From NCBI GenBank assembly GCA_945910005.1, contig OX246739.1:10576292-10640291 (forward strand): 64,000 nt of DNA, given 5' to 3'. Positions 18,501-30,000 of this stretch are shown here, piece by piece. A program made the position numbers and the translations under genes. Positions within the stretch are counted from its first letter, which is position 1; each line of letters opens with the position of its first letter. The stretch comes from Isoperla grammatica (lineage: Eukaryota > Arthropoda > Insecta > Plecoptera > Perlodidae). Below the pieces are notes generated by a model. The model did no database searches. It was not told where the DNA came from and worked only from the letters and a program-made list of their open reading frames with translations.

Positions 18501-18513
18501 CACTGAAAGAACT
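18501..18513 (+). repeat. Left terminal inverted repeat of the CACTA-like element
   Basis: CACTGAAAGAACT, reading inward. It is followed by an AT-rich region with TTTTGTTGG, TGTTAACA and ATTTTGTTACC motifs. Confidence 0.7.
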
Positions 18514-19905
18514 ATTTTGTTGGCTTGACATTAGCAATGATGTGTTAACAATATCATTTTGTTACCTATTGCTAACTATAACTTAGGTCAGGGCAACCAA
18601 ATACTAAGATTGCAACTATAGTTGATGTAACAAAAGCGTTTTGTTTACCACAACTGTAGCACAACTTTAGTTTTGTTGGATTGAATATACGGTTTTGGGT
18701 AATTAACTTTAACTAATGTTAACTGCAACAAATATGCATTTTTCATATTGTCGTCTCAACACATCTTTTGTCCTAGTGAGCGCGATGGCATTTTGTTACT
18801 GTGACATTAGTTTGTTTAAATATTTTAGCGGGCTTTTGGTTAGGATAACTATAGGATTTAGGCCTAGGTATGAAATTATCTTGAAATAAATTGAAATAGA
18901 TATTAAATTTATTAATGAGAAAAGAATGCAGTGCTCTATTACAAAATATAACATCCTTAGTTCTCAATTGACTTACATTGTGACACTGGTCACTGACATG
19001 AGATCATTTGCATAACATAACAAGGCTGGATTCTTCGCCTCGGAATACCCGTATAAAAATACAATATTTTATTAAAATAGGTACAAGTTACATTCTACGT
19101 CTGTACATGTGAAAGACATCGTTGTGTTGAACGTAAAAATAGACGTGGAAATCTAAGAATGGCCCATCATAACCTCACTCTCATTTACGTAATTATTTTA
19201 GGGTTATGTTTACATAATCGGGTATGGCCAAGGTAGGTCTTAATTCAAGCAAAATTAAACATCTTTATTTGTTGATATAGGCCTACAGATTGTTATCCTA
19301 ATCTTAACATAACATATCTTCGTTTAATTAGCATTTCATTTATATGAGGCCTGGCCTAGGTAGGCCTAGGCCTTTACATGATCATAATTATTAGGCTGTA
19401 GGCAGGCGTAAGTTTTAAGCTGTCATTGGCAAAACCCAACCTAGCCCTAGGCCTAGGTGACATGACGGTAATTACTTGCATTGTATCCTAGGCGAGGCCT
19501 AACCCTAGAAGATAGGCGTAAGTCGTGGCATCCTTCGGTCCTCACTTAGACCCACCAGAATAGGAATCATTACTAATCACATACAAATCAGGAAATTGTT
19601 GCACTCATTTTGTGTTATTCTGCATATAAGCATGGTGCCAAACATTTCTGTGCTATCGCATACATATATTTCACATATATCAGTAAGGAGATATTAATAA
19701 CAAGGTCTTGGAAATGATTGTAGGCATACAGAGCATATATACTTGACACAAGACTATCTTACAGATGCTTTCGTCACAGGCGAGGCACTCTTAACCAACC
19801 ACGAACTGCTCGAGACAACCCTGCGCAAATACCAATCACTGATTGGCTACGAGCCCCTCGCTTGTAACGAAAGCATTCGTAAGGTAGTCTTCGGACAACT
19901 AGCCT
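18514..19905. other. Subterminal non-coding region of the CACTA-like element
   Basis: AT-rich, with many TAGGCCTA words. No ORF or RNA was recognised. At 19774-19853 a block beginning 'ACAGGCGAGGCACTCTTAAC' is present, and an imperfect second copy lies at 20802-20873. Confidence 0.6.
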
Positions 19906-20260
19906 ATGACTACGTATATCACGCAAGTTTAACGTGCTTGGGATGAAGGCGCCTTGCTTTCAATCGGTAGCCGAGTGAGGAATCTGCTCTGTATATCACG
20001 TCAATCTGAAGCGCCCTTATCTACACCGGCTGCGAATTCAGCCAATCACAACACAAGCCGTGCATCGCGGAGCCCCTTTGACGTGTATATCACTTAAATC
20101 AAAGTGAAGTTCTAACCTCCAACTTGTTTGCCCAAGCGAGTTGGATCGTCGCCGCCTTGAGGTAAATTCAACGTGTATAGGCCTACCACACTCTGCAACC
20201 TATTGGAACCAAGGCGCCTTCATCCTAGACGCCTTAAACTTGCGTGACATTCGTAGTCAT
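19906..20260. mobile_element. MITE with about 50-bp terminal inverted repeats
   Basis: 'ATGACTACGTATATCACGCA' plus a further 30 bases at 19906-19956 are mirrored at 20209-20260 with a handful of mismatches. Both arms contain CACGCAAGTTTAA and GATGAAGGCGCCTTG. 355 bp, no coding capacity. Superfamily undetermined. Confidence 0.75.
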
Positions 20261-20589
20261 TGACCTGCTACTGAGTATGTCCTAAGACCTCCTGAAGTAG
20301 AGTCTCGCGTCTTACCACTGAGCCACCTCTATCAGTACATTAACATTAACATAATATGAACTTATATAATCTAAAATAGCCCTACAAGTAATTTAAATAA
20401 TCACTATTTGAGTGTCATTGCACATTAGTGATTATTCACTGTTTTGCAATGCAAGGATAGCAAATAACGTACCACTTTTGGCATTTTTTAAAACAAAGTT
20501 TAGGAAAAAATAATTTTTCATCACCTCTAGTCATAATTAATAATGAGATAAAAAACAGCACCTTATTATCCTGGAAAGATACTAAAACG

Positions 20590-21358
20590 CACTGGTTGAA
20601 CTTTAAACTTGGGTCACTTAGGCCCTACTTCTAAAACAATGCAATATTTTGGAGCTTCCAAAACTCCTTTCTCAAAAAAGCATCTTTAATTTAGTGATTC
20701 GGACGATAATTGTATATCGATATGTATCGTATATCAATACGATACGATGTGCTTCATAGTATCGTGATATTATTTTGGACCCAGTTCACGAAAAATTGTT
20801 AGTACAGGCGAGGCACTCTTAACTTAACCAACCACAAACCGCTCGAGACAACCCTGCGCAAATACCAATCACTTCACATTTTGTACTTCACACAGTCACA
20901 CACGTTAGTTGTAGTTGCCAACTTTGCGCAGCAGTTATTTGATTATTTCTAAGGATGTGTTATGATAATACATTTTCAATAATTTCAAATGATGACAATG
21001 ACATTGCATCAATAACTTATAACTTATTGAGTGTATTTTAATAAACTACAAACTAGCTATGGACTATTTATTAGGCCAACTTTGGAAACGTCTCCATTCA
21101 GCGTATTTTCTCGATATTATCGCGATAATATCATATCGCAATATTATGATATACTCACGATATCATGCTATACCGTATCATGATATGTTGTGGAAAAAAT
21201 GCGATTATCAATATGAATCTATTTTTCATAACGCATCCTTAATCCTAATGAATGGTCTAAATAAATTTGAGCTTGCGCATGCTTGAGAGAGGAGTCGGAG
21301 GTTCCTAAATATTGCATTGTTTAAAAAGTCAGTGACCCAGCTTAAAATTCAACCAGTG
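20590..21358. mobile_element. Non-autonomous element, CACTGGTTGAA termini, with CGATA palindromes
   Basis: Termini at 20590 and 21358 (reversed) both begin CACTGGTTGAA and stay similar for about 80 bp, including GGGTCACT and AAACAATGCAATATTT. The interior (about 20690-21240) is the CGATA-palindrome element whose second copy lies at 760-1650. 769 bp, no ORF. CACTG ends suggest kinship with the surrounding CACTA-like element, but the sequences beyond CACTG differ. The intervening 20261-20589 holds only a tRNA-like fragment. Confidence 0.7.
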
Positions 21359-21422
21359 TGTTATAGACTTAGTGTAGCATAATTAATAATAATCTTCGTT
21401 TTCATGTTCCGATTACAACATA

Positions 21423-23924
21423 TCAAAGTTCCGAACGTAAACCAACATAATAGTTGCCGTCATTGTAAGAAACTACGTGTGTAGGTTCAGATTTTGTAGG
21501 CAACTCTTTATATGGGACACATAGGTATACATTGCAAGGATTTGTCAAATCAACTTCATATGCATGTACATGAGCATAGAAACAGACAGTGTTAATTATT
21601 TTGCATATAAAATATGCATCCAGGATATCTGAAAGAATGATATTTTCTATCATTCCAAATACAGGAACATCATTTTCAATCCCAGTAACCAGCACCATGC
21701 CTCGTTTATATAATGTTCCTCTTACTTCGACCCAAGTGACAACATTGCAGTGGTCACTTATGTCATCTGGCAACCTTTCAGACAAGTGATCAAAATTGTT
21801 CAATTTTTTACTCTCTGTGAGTTCTCCAGGCCCCATCTGACCTACATCACTTATTGCAAACCCATTCTTTGAAAGTAATTTGTAACATAGTTTCAGTTGG
21901 TGTTTTACACATAATGTATAAGGTATGTTTCGTCTAGATGTAACAACATGTGCAGCTATTTTAAAATCTTTATGTTTGGCCTCAAACCTCATACACCATA
22001 AGTGTACAAGAGGACCAACCTGTGAAATAACATATGGATAATGAAGTAGCAGATGGTGTTTAGGTTTCAAAGTATCCTTGAACAATGTTACGTACATTTC
22101 ATTGTGCTCTGTAATTAAAGTTTTTAGAAGAGTTACACAACCTGGTTGAAATGATTTCATGGTAATTAGGCCTACTATTCGGCGGAGATTTAAATACAAT
22201 TCCCAAACAGGGTCGCCTTCTGGAATCAAATCACCTAAAATGAGCCCAAAGTATCTGACAAAGAATAGCATTTCAGATGCTGAAAACCCTAGAGTTCTAT
22301 TCAACAATTTTTCACGCCGGATGGAAGGGGGCTTATTGTTAATTTCAGTGTGACCATAATTAAATCCCTCAATTCTGTTGTTAATTGTTTCAAAGCTCAA
22401 GATCTTTTTGTCGCAATAATACAAAATAATATGCGACATGTCATAACGACAAACACCTTCAAAAAGATCATGCATGATGTCACACACAAAATTTTCTGTT
22501 ACGTGAAAGCTGGGAATATCATTCCAAATACAAGATTCAACGATTCCTGTTTCTTTCACATTATTAGTTTGTATATCTTGTTCGTATGATACCTGTGTTC
22601 TACGTAATGTTTGATCTTCAACAAACTGATGGTACATTACTTCTTTAGGTACTTTGCAGAATCTGCAAGAATATGTAGCAGAAAAGCTTTCAGTGAACCC
22701 GAGAATAGAGTGTAGGCCTAAATTATCACCAATTATTACAGAAACAACAAAGTACAATTGTTTAGCATTACCGTTAGGAGAGTGTATCGAAATGCCTTCA
22801 TTTTCTAGATAAATTAATTCCTCGAGAAGTGGTTGAAAAACTAGCCGATTTCCGTTTTGAAAAGTTCTGTCAGATGAGTGAAAAAGCAAAGCAAGAAAAA
22901 TGTTTTGTAATTTGGACAACAAGTGCTGTGGAATGCTTGGTAAAGTAAAATAAACTGCCCCCATTTTATGAACACCTGCATGACCTCCAAGAGGATTGTT
23001 GATTTCATAATCATCAAAATACAAAATAAGTGGCAAAACGGTTTTTCCTTCAAATTTTGGTTGGGATACCTTGTGAAGCCATAGTTTTCCCTGAATTATG
23101 TTTTCAAATAAAATTTCTTTGTTTTTGTTTAAGTATTCCATGTGTGTCAGTGTTGTATGAAGTGTTCCAGGTAGCTCAAAAATTTGTTTTAAAACTGATC
23201 GCATGGGAATCATCTGCCCAAGTAATGGTGTGGGAACCATCACCAGGTGACCATCTACTGTTTTGGGCTCAAGAACATCTTTAATTACGTATGCTTTAGG
23301 TTCGATGAAATTACCACTATTTTTGAAGAACTTGAATCGCATGTACTCTGTACTTAAGTCTTGAAAGGGATTTTCACAGACAGCAAACATTCTTTTTAAA
23401 TTTTCAAGATCCTCCTCATGATGGTCATTGTTTTGCAATAATATCCTAAACACCTCATTTTTTAGTACTGTCAGGAACCCATTGCCCAAGAGTTCACTGG
23501 TATCACTTACAATATCTTGAACAAGACTTCTACTGATGGTATTATTTGAATAGAGTTTAGCGATATATGAAGCCGAGTGTTGTTTTACCAAATCTTCAAA
23601 ATTAAAGTCTTCACCTCTGAAGAATATATCTTCATTATTGAGATCATGATCGACAATTAAAGGTTCTTCTATTGGAAAGGGCTGATTATTTGCTTCATAA
23701 TTTGGACCATTATTATTGCCGTGATTATTATTGGGAACTACATTGTGTTTTGATTGTAAATGTCTCTTAAAAGAATAAATGGATTGAAATTGCCTCACAC
23801 AAGAATTTTGTTTGCAAATGAAATTATTGTAAAAATTTAAATGGTGAAATATTTTCATATGGCCAATTAAAATATTTATGGTTTGGAAGTCTTGTTCACA
23901 TACATAACAAATAAACATTTTCAA
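21423..23924 (-). CDS. CACTA-like transposase with two N-terminal zinc fingers, 833 aa
   Basis: Intact intronless frame starting at ATG (23924-23922). Two C2H2-type fingers: C6-C9-H22-H27 and C37-C42-H55-H60. An Asn/Pro-rich linker follows at about 60-90. The catalytic domain shows LILYFDDYEINNPLGGHAG (D304/D305), 'VSVIIGDNLGLHSILGF' (D400), 'SCRFCKVP' (C420/C423), 'CDIMHDLFEGV' (D482, H485, E489), 'KPKHHLLLHYP' (about 620) and 'MRFEAKHKDFK' (E648). This is the animal CACTA/EnSpm-type family with RNase H-fold acidic residues; which of them are the catalytic DDE/D set is inference. It would bind and cut the element ends in the nucleus. No stop or frameshift, so possibly functional or recently so. 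Confidence 0.8.
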   Translation of the reverse strand: MKMFICYVCEQDFQTINILIGHMKIFHHLNFYNNFICKQNSCVRQFQSIYSFKRHLQSKHNVVPNNNHGNNNGPNYEANNQPFPIEEPLIVDHDLNNEDIFFRGEDFNFEDLVKQHSASYIAKLYSNNTISRSLVQDIVSDTSELLGNGFLTVLKNEVFRILLQNNDHHEEDLENLKRMFAVCENPFQDLSTEYMRFKFFKNSGNFIEPKAYVIKDVLEPKTVDGHLVMVPTPLLGQMIPMRSVLKQIFELPGTLHTTLTHMEYLNKNKEILFENIIQGKLWLHKVSQPKFEGKTVLPLILYFDDYEINNPLGGHAGVHKMGAVYFTLPSIPQHLLSKLQNIFLALLFHSSDRTFQNGNRLVFQPLLEELIYLENEGISIHSPNGNAKQLYFVVSVIIGDNLGLHSILGFTESFSATYSCRFCKVPKEVMYHQFVEDQTLRRTQVSYEQDIQTNNVKETGIVESCIWNDIPSFHVTENFVCDIMHDLFEGVCRYDMSHIILYYCDKKILSFETINNRIEGFNYGHTEINNKPPSIRREKLLNRTLGFSASEMLFFVRYFGLILGDLIPEGDPVWELYLNLRRIVGLITMKSFQPGCVTLLKTLITEHNEMYVTLFKDTLKPKHHLLLHYPYVISQVGPLVHLWCMRFEAKHKDFKIAAHVVTSRRNIPYTLCVKHQLKLCYKLLSKNGFAISDVGQMGPGELTESKKLNNFDHLSERLPDDISDHCNVVTWVEVRGTLYKRGMVLVTGIENDVPVFGMIENIILSDILDAYFICKIINTVCFYAHVHAYEVDLTNPCNVYLCVPYKELPTKSEPTHVVSYNDGNYYVGLRSEL

Positions 23925-24015
23925 GTTGATATTGCGGACTTACGCTCAAGGTATTATTAGCTTAAAAATGTATAGGGCTGTAGGCCTATCGGAGAAGATA
24001 ATGCATGGATGGATC

Positions 24016-27000
24016 TTAGTGCAACCTACCCAAAAGAGTTTGTACCACACTAGATTTCAGGTCAAACTTTGTGGTCATATTATATATGCCACGTTGCAAT
24101 AAAAGCCAGAGTTGGCTCGACTCTTTTGGGTAGTGTACTTGTAGAGTGTGGAATGTTTTATAACACAAATCGATAGCTTTCACAAGGCTGTCAATCTTGT
24201 AGTACGTATCCTCATTGATAACAAGGTAGTATGATGTATTTAACCTGTCACTTGTATGGCTGGACATCAGTTGCCGTGTCACAACAACTACAAACGGTTG
24301 TACAGTCAGCTTGAGGGCTGCAAACTTGGTGTACTTCCGTTTGATGGCAGTTTTGAGATCGCCAATTGTCTGTAAAAATAAGTTTTAGGAGTCAGGACTG
24401 GCTTTTTGGCATACTAAGAAGTAATAACACAGATAGTTAATAGTTGGTTGATTACTAAAAGTAGTATTATCAATAATTTGCAAATAAACAATTGTAAATT
24501 AATTTTTTCATACACTCTTTTTTGTTTAAAAAAAAATAATAGTAATAAAACTAATAATAATAGACAAAATGTATAATAATAATAGAAAAAAAACATGTGA
24601 AACTAACAATATAAATCTGTGAAAACTGAAAAATAAGAACATTAAAATTAAAAAACAATTGTGTGCTGTTTATATGCCTTGAATAAATGTGATTACTGTC
24701 AGAAAGTATGGTTAGTATACTCTGTTAATAATTATCATTTTACTTTTAGACTATGAAAGAAGATGATGTGTAGAAGAAATTAGTTTCATTGCGGCCTTCG
24801 CGTGCTTGCTTAGTACGCGCGTGCCGGTTCTATTTTCAGTAAATTTTTTATTCGGGGTGTCTAAAGTCAGACAGTGCCACATTAATTTAGATGTGTTATG
24901 GCAAAGGTGTAGTGTGCTCACACATTGTAGCCATAAAATAAAGCTACTGCCAACAAGTAGTTATTAAGTTGTAGATTTACCGGTGCATGAAGAATGAAAC
25001 CCTCTAGGGATTCTACAATTGTGGGTTTCCACTGTCTTGAATGTTGGTTGCCAGTGACGATTCTGGCTTTAGGTGGACAGACTCCTGCTAGTGCTAGAAA
25101 TGTCCACAAATCTTTGAGATCTGAAATTGAATAAATATAATATAAGTTAAAAAGTTCTTGAGGTGGCCATATAAATCATATTTGAAAATTGAAACTAAGG
25201 AATGGAAGTTGAAAAAAAATTTGTTTTAATTTAATTATTGATTATTATCATACAATATTATCAATAGGCATGTTTATCACTACTTATTGATACTGACTAC
25301 CTTCTACTTATATACGGTACTACATGCTTAAAATGTAGAATAACTTAGAATATCCCGCTTGTAAGAATTGACTTATTTATTTATTTATTTATTTAATGTC
25401 TATCCTATTCAGTTATAAAAACTGATTTAAAAAGGATAACACAAAATTGGACAGATTCCAATAATTTTTTTCAATAATGAGATTCCTAATTTTTGCATAG
25501 TTATTAGTTACAAAATCAGTTTAAAAATTGGTTTGAAAATTGGTTTGCAAACATGCATTTGTGCATGCTTTCAATAATTTTTGGCTGTGTTTCTTATCCA
25601 AAAACATATTCCTTTTCCAGCATTGGCAGGCCCTAATCAAATTTAAAATTATTAATATTATCCTCTATGGAAATAAATAAACCTGCCAAAAAGTTTGATT
25701 TGTCTTCTTCTTCTTCTCTTATGCCCGCAATTGGTCTATTCGGCCATGATTTGTAATTTCGAAGATAAAATTTGAAAAAATGGAAACTATATTGTATGGA
25801 TCTTACCATTGTGTGTATCGTCCTTTATACATTTTACAAATTGACTGATGTATTTGTCATTCACGTCAGTGGCAAGAATTGGGATCAACTTGTCCCGGAA
25901 TGTATCCCAACGTGTGTACATACACATAGACTTTTGCGGGTATAATCTGTCAAAGTCTCGTTCCAACTAAAAGTAGAAAACACAATTTTAACAACTTTAT
26001 CTTTGACAAGGAATCAAATAAAACATCATTATTTGGGCAGTAATATTAAGGATAAGTTCATCACTTATTAATAATTAACGTACCGTAATATCGAAGCAGC
26101 ATGAGAGTAGATTTAAAAATATTACATTAACAGTGAAGTCAGTTATGGTATTGGTTGGGATTTTGGTCCTTACAAAGTAGCTCAAATGGTTCTATGAAGT
26201 AAAAAATAGCAAATTACAATATATAACTATCCTTACCAGTGTGTAGCCCAATCCAGATTTTACAATTGGCCACTCCACATAGTACTCGTTAATGTGGTCT
26301 GCTGCTCGCAGTCTTTCCTGCCGTAACGGGAAGCAGGCGTCCCAATGTTCCACCACCTGTGACCACGGCTCTTGTGTGTGTTTTAGCCAGGCCACGTGCT
26401 CCTCAAAAGCAGTCGCTAAAATGTAAATATTCTATAAATACAATATTCTACCATATATTCCATACTATACATTGAACATTTTCAAATTTATTTGTATTTG
26501 GACATTTTTAAATTACAAACACATAGCATACCATCAATTGCCGGTCTGCTGGTGCTTGCAACAGGTTCTGGCTGGTCTTTTTTGCGTTGCCGAATCGCTC
26601 CCACAACTCCAGCTTTTACGAGCTCGCGTATCCTATTGCGATACTTGTCCACAAGTTTTCCCTTCGAAATTTTTTGTGTTGGACCTTCTGTTTGAGGGCT
26701 AACATAATATATATCCTGAAAAAAAGTATCAAAATTATATACTTAAATTTTCAAATAAAGACAATTCACTACCTTTATGAGCTTAATTGAAAATCAGAAA
26801 TAATGTCTATTTCTCTCCAAATTCACCAAACTTTGTTTATCTCCGATTAGTAAACTTGGTTTCAACGAACATTACATTCGTACATATAGTATTGTGGTCT
26901 TGTACCAGCCTCCATGTATTTTCGCAGCATATCACTGATTACTAAGCTAATATCGTTACTAAGGTTTGGTGGGGGAAAAAGAAGTACACAAAATTCCAAA

Positions 27001-30000
27001 TGTTCATTGAAAGTCGTGTTTTGCTAGGACATACAGGTAGATGATAACTGATAGTGATAGAACAATATTTGTATTGTTATATGGTCATCCTAAAAAAAAT
27101 CAAAACCACATATTACCTGATGCTCTGTTGGGAAGAGTGCTGAAATTTTCCCTGCTATTGATTGGAAGTGGTGGTTCAAAAGACGCCTATAACAAATTAA
27201 TGGTAATAACTAAATAAGTATGATGTAACATAACTACAAATATTATAAGTAGGGTTGTCGTTAATGATTGAAATATTGATCGGTAACCAATCCCAAAATT
27301 CCGCTTAAGATATGAACTGATTACCTACAAACTAGGCAATACTTGTTACCTTTTCTTAGTGCATGACAAACCATATCAGTCATAACTTCTTGTAAGTAAA
27401 TCAACTGTGATGCATAGGATCTCTTGTTAATAGTAATAGTAAAACATTTAGATATTTTATAATGGATAAAATAAAATACTATTAATTAATTTAGCCTGTA
27501 TAACGATTATAGAAAGTGCACTATAATTTAAAATGGGCTATGATGATATTGATTTATGATACATTTGTGATCAATTACAAACTGCCGATTATCAAAGAAG
27601 CTTTTGACATTGAACTGCAACCCTTATTGTAAGTATTAGCAATTTACCTATGTAATAATATTGCCAATTTCTTCAAATTAGAATTTTACAGACACTGCTT
27701 TTAGTAAATTACACCTTTGTGTTATGGACATTCTCAAACTTACACATTTGAAGTTTCTTGAATCAGAGAGTTGATCACTGTGTCCACCAATCTTTGACGA
27801 CTTGTTTTGTCTAAGCGTCCATTGTTGTTATTGTATGTGGCTAAGACAAATTGGCCAGTGGATGTTTTCTGGAGTAGCTTTTCCAAGTCCTATAAAGTAA
27901 ATAATTCTTCTATTATGTTTATGTTCAATTATTGATTTTAGGTGTATAACAACAAGTGGTTCCCAACCATGTTTAGTCAAGGCACAACTGGAATCGATGG
28001 GGCAGTTTGGCAGCACACTAACAGGATTTACACCAAGGTTTATTTTTATTTTTACTTTTCCCACATTTAATTTTGTTAAATCGACTTCTCAGATGTACAA
28101 ATATTTTATATTTTTAAGTGTTATACTAATTTGAAAATATTTTATGTTGAATCATGATCAACAAACATATACATACATCTCAGTAGACTGTTTTTAGATG
28201 AGTGCTATTAAATTTCAAAGTAAATGATAAAAGGAAATGATAAAGAACAAATTGATTTTCATAATAATAATAATAATAATTTTATCCCTGGTTTCAACAT
28301 GTCAGTTTGGGGGTGATGTATCGACAGCAATTCGAGTTGTAGATTTTTAAGTTTCTACTAGCGAGGTTCAGCACATACTCTTCTTCTTTGTTGTCTTCTG
28401 AGATAGGTATTATGAATCATTCTTGGCTTATATAAGCACTTACATTTCTAAACTTTGTTGACTACTCAATTCAAGCAAGCACGAAACTGGTATTTTGAGA
28501 ACGCAAAACTGACATCATATAATACTTTTTGACTGTATTAATTTGTTGTAGTACACCACAAGTACACTGGTTGGGAACCACTGATATATAGGCCCTAGAT
28601 AACCATGAGTATAACCTACATAATAAATAACTAGAACATTTCATATGAAATACGTAATACGTAAAGAGGACCGAGAGCAATACTAATGACTATGTTTACC
28701 ACACGAGCCCAGCTCGTAAGCTCGAGCTCAATAGTTCAGTATTAGTTTACCACGGACTTTGAGATCGTACTAAATACTACAGGTCTGGTTCGTGCTGAAA
28801 AAGAAGGCGTGTTTAACCGCTTGCTAAACGTACGTATGTACACAGTTCGGTCCGCATGTGTTAATCACTCAATTTGAGATCGCACGGAACGTGCTGGCTC
28901 GGTTTCTTCACCGAGCTGAGTTGGGTTCGAGCTTAGGTGTGTATCAGGCAAATTCAGTTCGCATCTAATATCCAGTTCGAGCTTTCGAGCTCGGCTCGCA
29001 TGGTAAACTTAGTAATTTTAAGAAATACAATCAATATTACAGTAGTACTTACGAGGTTGTCCACATTCCTTAGTATGTCTGACTTGGATGTGCCCAAACC
29101 TTCGATGATGGATTTAGGTTTCTTTGTGGAAGTAGTAACCGTCGTATCACACAGTATTTTCTGAAAGGGCAGGACATATTTTAAATTGATGTTCAAATCT
29201 GCATTATTTTATTGAACGTATTTTTTTTTTTAATTTCAAGCCTATATATATTTGACTTACATCTGGTAGTGGAGTGCTGGTTAAAAGTCGTTCACCTCTC
29301 TCTAAAAAAATTGCACTGGAAATGTCAGTGCTGTAACTTATTACAGATGGTGACGAGCTGGTGGATTGTTCAGACTGATTGTCTGGCAGATTGAGTATGC
29401 TTATAATCTCCTGAAAATATATGTATTGGTAATCACACTGGCAGTACTGTGAATGGCAACAATGCTTGCTCAAATATTGTTTTTATTAACAAATCATGTA
29501 AGGCTATAAGCTATAAGCTCTTGCAAATAAATTGAATAATATAGTGCAATTAAACCATTTAGTATCTTTATTACTGATATGTTGTTATTATTATGGTTTG
29601 TTGTTATGGTGTGTCTGGGTAATTATTATTAGTATCAATTTGTGAATTCTAATTATTTACTCCTCATTAGATTTGTCACTCTTGTGTTATTAACTTATTA
29701 TGAAACGAGAATTTATCATCAACAAACCCCTGCCCATTCATGAAGCTTTGATAATCGTAGCCCGCGACTATGTGATCGGGTTTAGAACCTGCTTTATCAT
29801 TGGCTGCTTCGCTGAGAATTGACCAATCAAAAGCACTGTTCTGAAGGCTCAACCTCAGCCCCAGCTGGCTGGAAGTAGGTCAAACTCAATGCCATTGTCA
29901 GCTGTTGCTTTTCAGATTGAGGGTCAGGGACTTCTGTAGCACATGGTCCAGTTATTGAAACTTTAAAGCATTAATTGATATTATTGTGGTTTTAATACAT

